A stretch of DNA of 64,000 bases from Burkholderiales bacterium (GTDB lineage Bacteria; Pseudomonadota; Gammaproteobacteria; Burkholderiales; Burkholderiaceae_C): NCBI GenBank assembly GCA_016213325.1, contig JACRAY010000028.1, positions 46,045-110,044 of the forward strand, given 5' to 3'. The notes under the pieces are model-generated. The model did not search any database. It saw nothing but the letters and a program-made list of their open reading frames with translations, and had not been told where the DNA came from. Below, piece after piece: positions 17,507 through 28,547 of the stretch. Made by a program: the position numbers and the translations under genes. The number at the start of each line of letters is the position of its first letter. Within the stretch, counting starts at the first letter, position 1.

Positions 17507-19162
17507 ATGGAGCAGTCCCCCCCGATCAACCCGGCCATCGTCTACGAGCCGGACGGCTACCGCACCGACGTCGAGCGGCTGATGGGCCGCCAGGCCGCCG
17601 GCAACGGCTTCCTGCGCGCCGCCGTGGCCGCCGCGCTCGGCCGCCCCCTGGCCGGCTACACCGTGCGCAAGTCGTCTGCCGAGAGCTTCGACCGCACGGT
17701 GAAGGAGATCGACCCTGCCGCCAAGGCGGCGTGGCTGCCGCCGGGCCGCCCCGACCTGCTGCAGCAGGTCGGCCACCTGTACCTGCCCGGGCCCGGCCTC
17801 GGCGACTTTGCGCGCCAGCGCCTGCGTTTCGGCCCGGCGGCGTGGTCGCTGACCGGCGTGACGCACACGACGGCCAGCCACATCGTGATGGGCGCACTGG
17901 CGGACCTGCTGGTCGCGCCCGTGATGCCGTGGGATGCGCTGGTGTGCACGTCGCAGGCGGTGCTGAAGACGGTGAACGTGGTGGCCGACGCGCAATGGGA
18001 CTACCTGCAGTGGAAGTTCGGCACGCCCACCAAGCCGGCGCTGCCGCAGCTGCCCGTGATCCCGCTCGGCGTGCACTGCCGCGATTTCGAGACGACGGCG
18101 CAGCAGCGCGCCGCTGCGCGCCAGGCGCTCGGCATCGCCGACGACGAGGTGGCCTACCTGTTCGTGGGACGGCTCTCCTTTCATGCCAAGGCGCATCCCG
18201 CGGCGATGTACGAGGGCCTGCAGGCCGCGGCGAAACGCACGGGGCGCAAGCTGGTGCTGGTGCAGTGCGGCTGGTTCGCCAACGACTCGATCGAGGATGC
18301 TTTCCGCGCCGGCGCCGCCCAGCTGTGCCCCGACGTGCGCTGCCTGTTCACGGACGGCCGCGCGGGGCCGGCGCGCCGCAACAGCTGGGGCGCTGCCGAC
18401 GTCTTCGTCAGCCTGTCGGACAACATCCAGGAGACCTTCGGGCTGACGCCGATCGAAGCCATGGCGGCCGGCCTGCCGGTGGTGGTGACCGACTGGGATG
18501 GCTACAAGGACACCGTGCGCGACGGCATCGACGGCTTCCGCGTGGCGACCACGGCACCCGGGCCGGGTGGCGGCGAGCACCTGGCCTACAGCCACGAAAC
18601 CGGCCAGGACAACTACGACGTGTACTGCGGGCTCACCTGCCTGCACGTCGGCGTGGACCATGCGATGCTGGCCGACCGGCTTGCGGTGCTGGCACAGGAT
18701 CCCGGGTTGCGGCGGCGCCTGGGGGACGCCGGTGCGCAACGCGCGCGCGAGGTGTACGACTGGGCCGTGGTGTACCGCGCCTACCAGTCGTTGTGGGGAG
18801 AGCTCGAGCGGCTGCGCAAGGCGGCGCCGCAGGCGAGCGCGCCGCGCATCGACCCTGCAAGGCTCGATCCTTTCCTCACCTTCGGCCACTACCCCACGCA
18901 CGCCATGGGGCCGGGCACGCGCATCAGGCGGCGCAACGAGTCGTCGCCCGAGGCCTACGCCCAGCTCGCGCGGACGGGCCTCTTCAGCTATGCAGATCGC
19001 CACCTCCCGCCGAACGAACTGGCCCTGCGCGCGTGGCATGCGCTGGGCAGCGAGGCGATGACCATCGCCGCACTGGCCGAGTCGCTCAAGCTGCACCAGG
19101 TGCAGGCGATACGGGCCGTGGCGGTGTTCGCCAAGCTGGGATTGGTGGAGGTGCTGTCGTGA
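17507..19162 (+). CDS. Glycosyltransferase family protein (GT4-like, GT-B fold)
   Basis: A 551-residue cytoplasmic protein. The C-terminal catalytic half carries the GT4 acceptor/donor signature: YLFVGRLSFHAKAHP, then ADVFVSLSDNIQETFGLTPI leading into EAMAAGLPVVVTDWDGY, giving the E-x7-E motif. The N-terminal about 250 residues differ from standard GT4 enzymes, and about 90 residues extend beyond the GT domain. Its ATG follows a GAGG site just behind the icd terminator. The acceptor is unknown. Its stop overlaps the GNAT gene start (GTGA), so the two are translationally coupled. Confidence 0.8.
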   Translation: MEQSPPINPAIVYEPDGYRTDVERLMGRQAAGNGFLRAAVAAALGRPLAGYTVRKSSAESFDRTVKEIDPAAKAAWLPPGRPDLLQQVGHLYLPGPGLGDFARQRLRFGPAAWSLTGVTHTTASHIVMGALADLLVAPVMPWDALVCTSQAVLKTVNVVADAQWDYLQWKFGTPTKPALPQLPVIPLGVHCRDFETTAQQRAAARQALGIADDEVAYLFVGRLSFHAKAHPAAMYEGLQAAAKRTGRKLVLVQCGWFANDSIEDAFRAGAAQLCPDVRCLFTDGRAGPARRNSWGAADVFVSLSDNIQETFGLTPIEAMAAGLPVVVTDWDGYKDTVRDGIDGFRVATTAPGPGGGEHLAYSHETGQDNYDVYCGLTCLHVGVDHAMLADRLAVLAQDPGLRRRLGDAGAQRAREVYDWAVVYRAYQSLWGELERLRKAAPQASAPRIDPARLDPFLTFGHYPTHAMGPGTRIRRRNESSPEAYAQLARTGLFSYADRHLPPNELALRAWHALGSEAMTIAALAESLKLHQVQAIRAVAVFAKLGLVEVLS

Positions 19163-19878
19163 ACCCGCAGGAACTGCAGAACCGCCTGCGCGGCCTGCGC
19201 GTGGAAGGGCGCTATGCGGATGCGCGCGCACTGGTGGCGGCGCAGCCCGGGTTCACCACGTCCAAGGCCCTGCAGCGCCTGCACTACGAGCACCAGGACT
19301 TCTGGTGGGAGCCCCTGGTGGGCAGGCGCGTGACGCTGAAGCGGCGCGGCGCGGCCGACGTGGCGCTGGTGCGCGCGTGCTGGGCCGACACCGATTTCAT
19401 GCGCCGCTTCAACCGGCTGGCGCGGCCGCTGCCGGCCGAAGACCGTGCGCTTGCGGGCATCCTCATGCGCGAGCAGGCGGGCACCCTGGGCGACTCGAAG
19501 GCGCTGCACTGGACGGTGCACGCGGCCAGGGGGGCAGTGGGATTCGTCAGCGTGACCGACTACGTTTCGGGCCACCGGCGCGCCGAATTCCTCATCGGCT
19601 TCCTGCAGCAGCCGGCCAGTGCGGCCCCGGTGGAAGCGGCGCACCTCGCATGCGACTTCCTCTATCGCCGCGCCGGCATCGAAAGGCTCACGGCGCACTT
19701 CTACGCCGAGAACGAGTACGCGGCGAAGGTGGCGGAAAAGTTCGGGTTCCGGCGTGAGGGCGTGCTGCGCGGGTACATCCGCGACCCGGATGGGGGAAGG
19801 TCGGACCTGCTCGTGTCGGGAATGCTGTTGGCCGAGCAGACCCAAGGCGCGACGCGGCGCCGGTTCACCAGGTCTTGA
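19159..19878 (+). CDS. GNAT family N-acetyltransferase
   Basis: A 239-residue protein that starts at a GTG overlapping the glycosyltransferase stop. A short helical N-terminus of about 45 residues is followed by a RimJ/RimL-like GNAT domain: VTLKRRGAADVALVRACW, the acetyl-CoA region near HRRAEFLIGF, and the C-terminal NEYAAKVAEKFGFRREGVLR typical of this family. It transfers an acetyl group from acetyl-CoA to an amine. Coupling to a glycosyltransferase suggests an amino-sugar or glycan-linked substrate (inference). It converges on the cold-shock gene, 3 bp apart. Confidence 0.82.
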   Translation: MNPQELQNRLRGLRVEGRYADARALVAAQPGFTTSKALQRLHYEHQDFWWEPLVGRRVTLKRRGAADVALVRACWADTDFMRRFNRLARPLPAEDRALAGILMREQAGTLGDSKALHWTVHAARGAVGFVSVTDYVSGHRRAEFLIGFLQQPASAAPVEAAHLACDFLYRRAGIERLTAHFYAENEYAAKVAEKFGFRREGVLRGYIRDPDGGRSDLLVSGMLLAEQTQGATRRRFTRS

Positions 19879-19881
19879 TGC

Positions 19882-20214
19882 TCAGCCCTTGCTCGACAGG
19901 TCGCTGTGCCCCACCGCATGGAACTGCGGTGCCCGCACTTTCGGCTGGCGCGGCGGGCGCTCGCCTTGCGGACGTTCGCCCTGCGGGCCGTCCAGCGTCT
20001 TGATGGGCCCGGGCTGGGCCACGATGTTCTGCGCAAGCTGCCCCTTGGGGCCTTGCTGGATGTCGAACGTGACCCGCGAACCCTGCTTCAATGTTTTGAA
20101 GCCGTCCATGGCGATCGCCGAAAAATGCGCGAACACATCCGCGCCGCCGCCGTCGGGCTCGATGAAACCGAACCCCTTGGCGTCGTTGAACCACTTGACT
20201 GTGCCGGTCGCCAT
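19882..20214 (-). CDS. Cold-shock domain protein with C-terminal extension
   Basis: A 110-residue protein. Residues 1-67 are a CspA-type OB fold with RNP1 KGFGFIEPD and RNP2-like [10 protein letters not shown] 43-residue Pro/Gln/Arg-rich tail follows, with the repeat [12 protein letters not shown]. Typical Csp proteins stop at about 70 residues. It should bind single-stranded RNA or DNA. On the minus strand an AAGGGG ribosome-binding site precedes the ATG, and a TTGACA hexamer at 20283-20278 may be its -35. Confidence 0.88.
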   Translation of the reverse strand: MATGTVKWFNDAKGFGFIEPDGGGADVFAHFSAIAMDGFKTLKQGSRVTFDIQQGPKGQLAQNIVAQPGPIKTLDGPQGERPQGERPPRQPKVRAPQFHAVGHSDLSSKG

Positions 20215-20399
20215 CTTGCGCGCCCCTTCTTTTTTCCCTCAAACCTACTAAGTAGTGTCCCGGATCGGAGGGGGGGCTGTCAACATTTTCACTTAATGAA
20301 AGAATTTGCCGCCGTGTGGTGTTGCACACTGGCTCTCGCTTGAATGTCGCGCGACAGTCTCCAATTGACCCACAGGCGGCGGTGAGGAGGCGCGCTGGC

Positions 20400-20405
20400 T
20401 AGAAT
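20400..20405 (+). promoter_or_regulatory. Candidate -10 (TAGAAT) of clpS
   Basis: TAGAAT ends 7 nt before the ATG at 20413, so transcription would start at or next to the start codon (leaderless mRNA). No convincing -35 is seen at 17 bp. The upstream in-frame ATG at 20404 lies inside this hexamer. Confidence 0.35.
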
Positions 20406-20412
20406 GGATTTC

Positions 20413-20772
20413 ATGGCGAGTCAGACACCCACCCCACCGCCGGTCGCGCCGAAGACGCGGCCGTCCGACGAAGACGGCGGCTCGGTGGTGGCGGAAAAGA
20501 AGCTCCAGCGCACCAAGCCCCCCCAGATGTACCAGGTCGTCATGCTGAACGACGACTACACCCCCATGGAATTCGTGGTGGTGGTAATCCAGGAATTCTT
20601 CAACAAGGACCGCGAGACGGCGACCCAGATCATGCTGAAGATCCACCTGGACGGAAAAGGTATCTGCGGTGTCTATCCCAAGGACATCGCGGCCACGAAG
20701 GTGCAGCAGGTGCAGGAGGCGGCCCGGCAGGCCGGGCACCCGCTGCAGTGTTTGAGTGAACCGGTCGAGTAG
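20413..20772 (+). CDS. clpS: ATP-dependent Clp protease adaptor ClpS
   Basis: A 119-residue adaptor that delivers N-degron substrates to ClpAP. A disordered N-terminal tail (about 30 residues) is followed by the ClpS core [18 protein letters not shown], with the NDDYTPMEF substrate-pocket motif, and [17 protein letters not shown]. The start at 20413 is preferred because the ATG 9 bp upstream overlaps a TAGAAT hexamer. clpA follows 54 bp downstream, the standard arrangement. Confidence 0.96.
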   Translation: MASQTPTPPPVAPKTRPSDEDGGSVVAEKKLQRTKPPQMYQVVMLNDDYTPMEFVVVVIQEFFNKDRETATQIMLKIHLDGKGICGVYPKDIAATKVQQVQEAARQAGHPLQCLSEPVE

Positions 20773-20826
20773 AACGCCACTCATAGGTAAGACAGAATCG
20801 AACGACGCAAGGCAGAAGGAATTGTC

Positions 20827-23148
<2,322 letters not shown>

Positions 23149-23166
23149 CGCCTTTACCAGCCGGAT

Positions 23167-23364
23167 ATGGAACGCCGGCGCCGCCAACCGCTTCGGCCTC
23201 GGGGCCCGGCCGAAGGACGCGACCTGCGACCGACGATCGGGCTGGACGCGCTGGCGGCGCGTGCTTGTGCGGAGACGTTCGGCATCGACCCGGCCCGCGC
23301 CAGCCAGGTGCTCTTCCCCGACATGCGCGGCGCACCGCGCGTGCCGCAACCGCTACGCGCCTAG
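23167..23364 (+). CDS. Possible small protein, unrecognised
   Basis: An ATG-initiated 65-codon frame (MERRRRQPLRPRG at the start, CAETFGIDPARASQVLF in the middle) fills the gap after clpA. It ends on a TAG that overlaps the opposite-strand stop of the DUF3597 gene. Its composition is Arg/Ala/Pro-rich as expected for chance frames at this GC content. No clear ribosome-binding site is seen, so it may not be a gene. Confidence 0.25.
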   Translation: MERRRRQPLRPRGPAEGRDLRPTIGLDALAARACAETFGIDPARASQVLFPDMRGAPRVPQPLRA

Positions 23365-23774
23365 TCGACCAGGCTCGGCGGCACCTTGCCGCCGTTGTCC
23401 TGCAGCTTCTTCATCACCTGCTTGTGCAGCCACACGTTCATCGCTGCCGTATCGGCCTTGTCGCCGGTGTAACCCAGCTCGTCGGCCAGCTCCCGGCGTT
23501 CCTGCAGGCTGCTTTCCATGCCGACCAGCTTCATCAGGTCGACGATGGACGTGCGCCAGTTGAGCTTTTGCGGGTTGTTCGCCGCCATCGCGTTCAGCAC
23601 CTGTTCGATGTCGACGCTCCCGGTGGCGGCCGCTGCCACGGGCGCCAGTGCGGTCGACGGCTCCCCTGACGGTGCCCCCTTGCCGCCGTAGGGCGTGGCA
23701 TCGGTGGTGGCCACCGGGTTCGCGGCATCTGCCTTGCTGAAGATGCGGTCGAAGATCTTTCCGAAAATGCTCAT
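23361..23774 (-). CDS. DUF3597 domain-containing protein
   Basis: A 137-residue protein starting MSIFGKIFDRIFSKADA, the characteristic DUF3597 opening. An Ala/Pro-rich linker follows, then the conserved C-terminal domain (VDIEQVLNAMAANNPQKLNW, IVDLMKLVGMESSLQERREL). The function is unknown. A LysM-less relative of this family is often linked to cell-envelope or osmotic-stress proteins, but nothing here proves it. It lies 13 bp behind the YidB gene on the same strand, so co-transcription is likely. Confidence 0.85.
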   Translation of the reverse strand: MSIFGKIFDRIFSKADAANPVATTDATPYGGKGAPSGEPSTALAPVAAAATGSVDIEQVLNAMAANNPQKLNWRTSIVDLMKLVGMESSLQERRELADELGYTGDKADTAAMNVWLHKQVMKKLQDNGGKVPPSLVD

Positions 23775-23787
23775 GGAGGCTCCTTGG

Positions 23788-24342
23788 TTATTCCTGCACG
23801 GTTTCCTGGGCCCGCGCCTGCGCCAGCTCCTGCTCGACGAGCGGAATGCTGTCCTTCAGGATATCGTCCGCCTCCGCCGGTACGCGCCCGTCGGGGGTGA
23901 GCTGGTTGACCATCTCGGGCAGGATCTCGGCGAAGCCCTGCTTCACCTCGTCGGCGGGCAGGCCGAGCTGGCGCGACACGGCTTCCAGCTCGTCCGGGTT
24001 CATCACCTGGGCTACCGACTGCGGGTCAAGGTCCTGGTTGTCGCCGGTGGACACCCACGAGTTCGCCTGCCGACCCAGGCCCTTGTCCTGCATGCGCTCC
24101 AGTACCGCGCCCAGGCCGCCGTTGCGCTGGATCCATTGCATCGCGTAAGGCAGCAGCATGGCGAGCAGCGCGCCACGCCCCATGCCGGCGCCCCGCGCAC
24201 CGCGGCTGCGCAGCATGCCGGCCAGGATGCCGCCGATGGCGGCGCGCCCCAGCCCGCCGCCGAGCGGCGACGCGGTGTTGCGCCGTGCCCGTGCCGTGCC
24301 GAACACGCCGCCCAGTGCCTGTGAAAGGATGAGGTTGTTCAA
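23788..24342 (-). CDS. YidB family protein (DUF937)
   Basis: A 184-residue protein. The start is taken as a TTG giving MNNLILSQALGGVFG, because a GGAG site lies 8 nt upstream of it and no ATG fits the family alignment. A Gly/Arg/Ala-rich N-terminal half (GGILAGMLRS region) precedes the DUF937-like C-terminal helices: NGGLGAVLERMQDKGLG and LDPQSVAQVMNPDELEAVSR. YidB-like proteins have no established function. It is upstream of the DUF3597 gene in the same orientation. Confidence 0.82.
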   Translation of the reverse strand: MNNLILSQALGGVFGTARARRNTASPLGGGLGRAAIGGILAGMLRSRGARGAGMGRGALLAMLLPYAMQWIQRNGGLGAVLERMQDKGLGRQANSWVSTGDNQDLDPQSVAQVMNPDELEAVSRQLGLPADEVKQGFAEILPEMVNQLTPDGRVPAEADDILKDSIPLVEQELAQARAQETVQE

Positions 24343-24411
24343 GAACGCATCTCCTGTCGATACGATCCAAGTTAACACGCGCACTGGCTGCGCTGCCGTA
24401 GGCGGCGATGC

Positions 24412-24867
24412 CTACTTGCCGGTGATGGCCTTCCAGTGCTTCGCCTCCACCGGCGTGATCGAGAGCCGGTTGCCCTTGCGCAGCACGACCATGTCGGCCA
24501 GCTCGGGGCGCTCGCGCATCTGCGCGATCGACAGCGTCGGGACCTTCTTCAGCACCTTCACGTCCACCAGCATCCAGCGCGGCTCCTCGGGCATGGCCTT
24601 GGGGTCGTAGTACTTCGATTTCCGGTCGAACTGGGTCGGGTCGGGGTAAGGGGTCGACGCGACTTCGCCTATGCCCACGACGCCGGGCTCTTCGCAGCTC
24701 GAGTGGTAGAACAGCACACCGTCGCCCACGCGCATCTGGTCGCGCATGAAATTGCGCGCCTGGTAGTTGCGCACGCCCGTCCACGGCACGGTCGACTTCG
24801 GCGCGGCCAGTGCGTCGTCCACCGACACTTCGTCGGGCTCCGATTTCATCAGCCAGTAGTTCTTCAT
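24412..24867 (-). CDS. EVE domain-containing protein
   Basis: A 151-residue protein covering one complete EVE domain: MKNYWLMKSEPDEVSVDD, TVPWTGVRNYQARNFMR, VLFYHSS and VGIGEVASTPYPDPTQF. EVE is a PUA-like fold that binds modified or flipped-out bases in nucleic acids. Stand-alone bacterial copies of this size are common and their ligand is mostly unknown. It is divergent from the AMP-dependent ligase with a 56-bp gap, and upstream of the YidB gene. Confidence 0.92.
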   Translation of the reverse strand: MKNYWLMKSEPDEVSVDDALAAPKSTVPWTGVRNYQARNFMRDQMRVGDGVLFYHSSCEEPGVVGIGEVASTPYPDPTQFDRKSKYYDPKAMPEEPRWMLVDVKVLKKVPTLSIAQMRERPELADMVVLRKGNRLSITPVEAKHWKAITGK

Positions 24868-24923
24868 GGCCGCCGATTATGTGCCCGCCACAGGGCCGCT
24901 GCCGCATCGTGTACGCTGGCCGC

Positions 24924-26399
24924 ATGGCTGCAGCGACCCTCATCGACCACCTCCGCTTCCGGGCCCGGCTGGACCCCAACGGCATTGCCATGCAACGCTT
25001 GCAGGGGCAGTTGACCCACGCAGCTTTGTACCGGCTCGTGAAGCTGTACGCGCTGAAATTCCGCGAGGCCGGCATCCGGCCCGGCCAGCTCGTCGTCACC
25101 TCCACCGTCGACAAGGCGCTCGACTGGATAGCGACCCTGGCCCTGATCCACGAAGGGGCGGTCACCTGCTCCAACCACGGCTATGCGCCCTGGTCGGCGA
25201 GTGCCGACTACGACTGGATGCTGGTCGACCGGGCCAGGCACGCCTTCGATGCCGCGCGCACGATCAGGCTGGCGCCCGAGTCGGGCGAAAACCCACGTGG
25301 GCTGCAGCCGCGTGGCAACTTCGCGGGCGGCGACCTGGTGCGCCTGGTGCTCACCAGCGGCACGACCGGCACTCGCAAGCTTGTGCCACTCACGCAGGCA
25401 CAGGTGATCGCACGCGCGGTGACGGGCCTCTGGGTGCGCGAAGCCCAAAGCAGTGTCAGCGCGCTGGGCCTGTCGACGGCGGCCGACTTCAACGCCTGCG
25501 TCACCTGCCTGCTGCTGGGCACCCCGCTGTACATCGCCGAAGGCGCCCTGGAAATCATCGACCTCGTGCGGCAGTTCTCCATCGAGGCGGTGTTCGGTGC
25601 TCCCGGCCAGCTCGGCGGCATCGTGAAAGAACTGGAGCAGCGCGACGACCGGCTGGACGGCGTGAAGGTGGTGCGCATCGCCGGCGCCGCGCCGAGCCGG
25701 CCCTTGCTGAAGCAGCTCAACGAACGCATCAGCGGCAACGTGGTGGCGCTCTATGGTTGCACCGAAGCGTTCAGCATGGCGGTCTTCAAGCCATCCCCCG
25801 GGAGCGACCCGGCCATGGTCGGCATCGTGCACGTCGATTCGGAAGTGCAGGTGGTGGACGATGCCGGCTCGCCAGTGCCCAATGGCGAAGAAGGCGTGCT
25901 GCGCGTGCGCACGCCGTTCATGGTGTCCGGCTACCACTGCAACCCTGAAGACACCGAGCGCCACTTCCGGGGCGGCTGGTTCTATCCCGGCGACCGCGGG
26001 CGGCTCGACGAGAGGGGCCGGCTGGTGCTGGGCGGCCGCGAGACCGAAGTGCTGAACCGCGGCGGCGTGAAGCTCAACCCCGTCCTGATGGACCAGTTCC
26101 TGGCGACGCTGCCGGGCATCGCAGACGCCGCCGTGTTCCGCATCGAAGGGGCCGACGGCGTGGAGCGCATGGGTGCCGCCATCGTGACCGACGCCGAACT
26201 GGCCCCGGCCGACCTCTCCGGGGCCTTGCGCAAGGAATTTGGCGACCGGTCGGTGCCGACCTTCTACGTGCGGGTCAAGAAGATCCCGCGCAACGAGATG
26301 GGCAAGGTCATGCGCGCCGAGCTCGGCAGGCGCATCGCGAAGCTCAGGTCAGCCCGAGCTGCTGCAGGACCTGGCGATAGCGGGCCACTTCCGAGCTGA
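24924..26399 (+). CDS. AMP-dependent synthetase/ligase (ANL superfamily)
   Basis: A 491-residue adenylate-forming enzyme. The phosphate-binding loop LTSGTTGTRKLVPLT is at about residues 141-155. The A5 region is ALYGCTEAFSM, the A7 region FYPGDRGRLDERGRLVLGGR, and the catalytic lysine region PRNEMGKVMR sits near the end. It activates a carboxylic acid with ATP, normally to its CoA thioester. The acyl specificity is not readable. The 3' end overlaps the convergent Bug receptor gene by 56 bp. Confidence 0.85.
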   Translation: MAAATLIDHLRFRARLDPNGIAMQRLQGQLTHAALYRLVKLYALKFREAGIRPGQLVVTSTVDKALDWIATLALIHEGAVTCSNHGYAPWSASADYDWMLVDRARHAFDAARTIRLAPESGENPRGLQPRGNFAGGDLVRLVLTSGTTGTRKLVPLTQAQVIARAVTGLWVREAQSSVSALGLSTAADFNACVTCLLLGTPLYIAEGALEIIDLVRQFSIEAVFGAPGQLGGIVKELEQRDDRLDGVKVVRIAGAAPSRPLLKQLNERISGNVVALYGCTEAFSMAVFKPSPGSDPAMVGIVHVDSEVQVVDDAGSPVPNGEEGVLRVRTPFMVSGYHCNPEDTERHFRGGWFYPGDRGRLDERGRLVLGGRETEVLNRGGVKLNPVLMDQFLATLPGIADAAVFRIEGADGVERMGAAIVTDAELAPADLSGALRKEFGDRSVPTFYVRVKKIPRNEMGKVMRAELGRRIAKLRSARAAAGPGDSGPLPS

Positions 26400-27291
26400 C
26401 GAAGGCCTTCGCTTCGGCGTGGCCACGAAACTGCACGTCCTGCCCCAGCTGGGTCAGGAAGTCGGAGTAGCCCTTGTTGGCGATGGCGGATTGGAGCTGC
26501 TTCTCCTGCTCGGCGATCATGGCTGGGGGAGAGGAGGCGGCCACGAACAAGCCGTACCAGCCCTGCACGTCGAAGGCACCGAAGCCCTGGCTCGCCACGG
26601 TCGGAAGGGCCGGGTCCACCGGCAACGGGCGCGACGAGAGCACCGACAGGATCTTCACCTTGCCCGCACGCACCAGCGGCGCCACGAAGCTCCATACCAG
26701 CACGCCGAGCTGCACCCGGCCTTCGGAGATGTCCTGCGCGGCCTGGGCCAGGTTGCGGTAGGGCACGTGCGTGCCGCGCAGCCCCAGGCGGCGCAGCAGC
26801 GTCTCGCCGGCGACGTGGTTGGCGCTGCCCGCATCGACGGTCGCGTACGACAGGGGATGCGCCTGCTTCTGCCCGAAATCCTGCAACTCGGCCAGCGTCC
26901 CGGCTGCGAAGTCCTTGCCTGCGAACAGCACGAATGGCGTGTGCGCGAAGGTGCCGACCGGTGCGTAGTCGGTGGGCGGGTCGAAGTCGAGCGGCGGCTT
27001 CGCCAGCAGCGGCGTATTGCAGATGGCGCCTGAAGTGGCCAGCAGCAGTGTGCGTCCGTCTGCGGGGCGGTTCAGCAGCTGCCGCCCTGCGACCACGCCC
27101 CCGGCGCCCGGCAGGTTCTCGACGATGAAACTGGCGCGCGTGGTGCCGGCCAGCAGGGCCGCATAGCGCCGGGCAATGGTGTCCGACTGCGAGCCTGCGC
27201 CCACGGGCACCAGGATGGTCCCCGAAGCCTGTGCCGACGATCCGCCGGCCGCGAAGCCGGCGATGGCACCGAGCACGGTGCGCCGTTTCAT
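26344..27291 (-). CDS. Tripartite tricarboxylate transporter substrate-binding protein (Bug family)
   Basis: A 315-residue periplasmic receptor. The N-terminus MKRRTVLGAIAGFAAG looks like a short Tat-type signal (RR). The Bug-family fold shows PVGAGSQSDTIARRYAALL, ENLPGAGGVVAGRQLL, and NHVAGETLLRRLG with the conserved Gly residues. It captures a carboxylate for TctAB-type carriers, but no tctA/tctB genes are in the window, as is usual for orphan Bug genes of Burkholderiales. The ATG at 27291 overlaps the enolase-like stop (ATGA), so it belongs to that operon. Confidence 0.9.
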   Translation of the reverse strand: MKRRTVLGAIAGFAAGGSSAQASGTILVPVGAGSQSDTIARRYAALLAGTTRASFIVENLPGAGGVVAGRQLLNRPADGRTLLLATSGAICNTPLLAKPPLDFDPPTDYAPVGTFAHTPFVLFAGKDFAAGTLAELQDFGQKQAHPLSYATVDAGSANHVAGETLLRRLGLRGTHVPYRNLAQAAQDISEGRVQLGVLVWSFVAPLVRAGKVKILSVLSSRPLPVDPALPTVASQGFGAFDVQGWYGLFVAASSPPAMIAEQEKQLQSAIANKGYSDFLTQLGQDVQFRGHAEAKAFVSSEVARYRQVLQQLGLT

Positions 27292-28547
27292 GTCCATGCC
27301 GCAAACCCTCCTGGCCGGTCGTCACCGGTTTCCACGCGCACGCCTTCGTTCCACTTGGCCATGCGCTCCGAGCGCGCGAACGAGCCCACCTTGAGCTGCC
27401 CCGCGTCCCAGCCGGTTGCCAGGTGCACGATGGCGACGTCCTCGGTTTCGCCGGACCGCGCCGATACGATGGTACGGAAGCCGGCTTCCTGCGCGGCCAG
27501 CAGGGCCTGGTGGGCCTCGGTGACCGTGCCGGCCTGGTTCGGCTTGATGAGGACGCAGTTGCACGCGCCGCGCTCGGCCGCATTGCGCACGCGCTGCGCG
27601 CTGGTGACGAGGTAATCGTCGCCCACCACCTGCACGCGCTTTCCCACGGCCCGGGTGAAGGCCGCGAGCCCTGCCTCGTCGTCTTCCGCCAGCGGGTCCT
27701 CGATGGACACGATGGGATATTTGGCTATCCAGTCCACCAGCATGCCGGCGAGGCCGTCGGAGTCCAGTTCGCGCTGCTCCAGGCCCAGCCGGTAGCGCCC
27801 GCCGCTGCCGAACTCGGAGGCGGCGATGTCCAGCGCGATGGCCATGTCCTCGCCCGGCACCAGCTTCGCGCGCTCGATGGCGGCCACCAGCAGGTCCAGC
27901 GCATCCTCATTGCGTGCAAAATCGGGCCACCAGCCGCCTTCGTCGGCCACGCCGGCGAGCGAGCCGCGCGCAGCCATCAGCTCGCCGGCGCACCGGTACA
28001 CCTCGGCCGTCATCTCCAGCGCCTGCGCGAAGCTGGTGGCACCGATGGCGATCACCATGAAGTCCTGCACGTCCACGCGTCGCCCGGCATGCGCGCCGCC
28101 GCCGAACACCTGCACCTGCGGCATCGGCAGGCGTACCGGCCGGCCTTGCGCGAGGTAGCGCCAAAGCGGCAGGCGGGCGTGCGCAGCGGCGGCATGCAGC
28201 ACCGCGAGCGATGCAGCTACCAGCGCGTTGCCGCCGAGGCGCGACTTGTACGGCGTGCCGTCCAGTGCGACGAGCGCAGCATCGATCGCGGCCTGCTCAC
28301 GCACGTCGCGGCCCAGCAGCAGGGGCGCAATTTCGCCCTCGATGCCGCGCAGCGCCGACTGCACGTCGAACCCGTTGAAGCGATCGCCGCCGTCGCGCCG
28401 TTCCACTGCCTCACGCGTGCCGCGCGAAGCGCCCGCCGGCGCGATACCACGGCCCCACGTGCCGTCTTCGTTGGTGACGTCCACCTCCACCGTCGGGCGC
28501 CCGCGCGAGTCCCAGATGCGCCGTGCCACCACCCGCCTGATTTTCAT
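27288..28547 (-). CDS. Enolase paralogue with altered active site
   Basis: A 419-residue enolase-superfamily protein, clearly homologous to phosphopyruvate hydratase along its length. Conserved positions are Ser41 (GAS), His153, Glu203 (DEGG), the metal ligands Asp240, Glu283 and Asp310, and Lys335, Arg364 and Lys386. Two catalytic positions differ from glycolytic enolases: Asp162 replaces the Glu of the QEFM motif, and Ala363 replaces the His of the SHRSGET motif. It is coupled on both sides by ATGA overlaps (APH-fold kinase upstream, Bug receptor downstream), not the usual pyrG-eno context. It is probably a dehydratase for another phosphorylated acid (inference). Confidence 0.88.
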   Translation of the reverse strand: MKIRRVVARRIWDSRGRPTVEVDVTNEDGTWGRGIAPAGASRGTREAVERRDGGDRFNGFDVQSALRGIEGEIAPLLLGRDVREQAAIDAALVALDGTPYKSRLGGNALVAASLAVLHAAAAHARLPLWRYLAQGRPVRLPMPQVQVFGGGAHAGRRVDVQDFMVIAIGATSFAQALEMTAEVYRCAGELMAARGSLAGVADEGGWWPDFARNEDALDLLVAAIERAKLVPGEDMAIALDIAASEFGSGGRYRLGLEQRELDSDGLAGMLVDWIAKYPIVSIEDPLAEDDEAGLAAFTRAVGKRVQVVGDDYLVTSAQRVRNAAERGACNCVLIKPNQAGTVTEAHQALLAAQEAGFRTIVSARSGETEDVAIVHLATGWDAGQLKVGSFARSERMAKWNEGVRVETGDDRPGGFAAWT

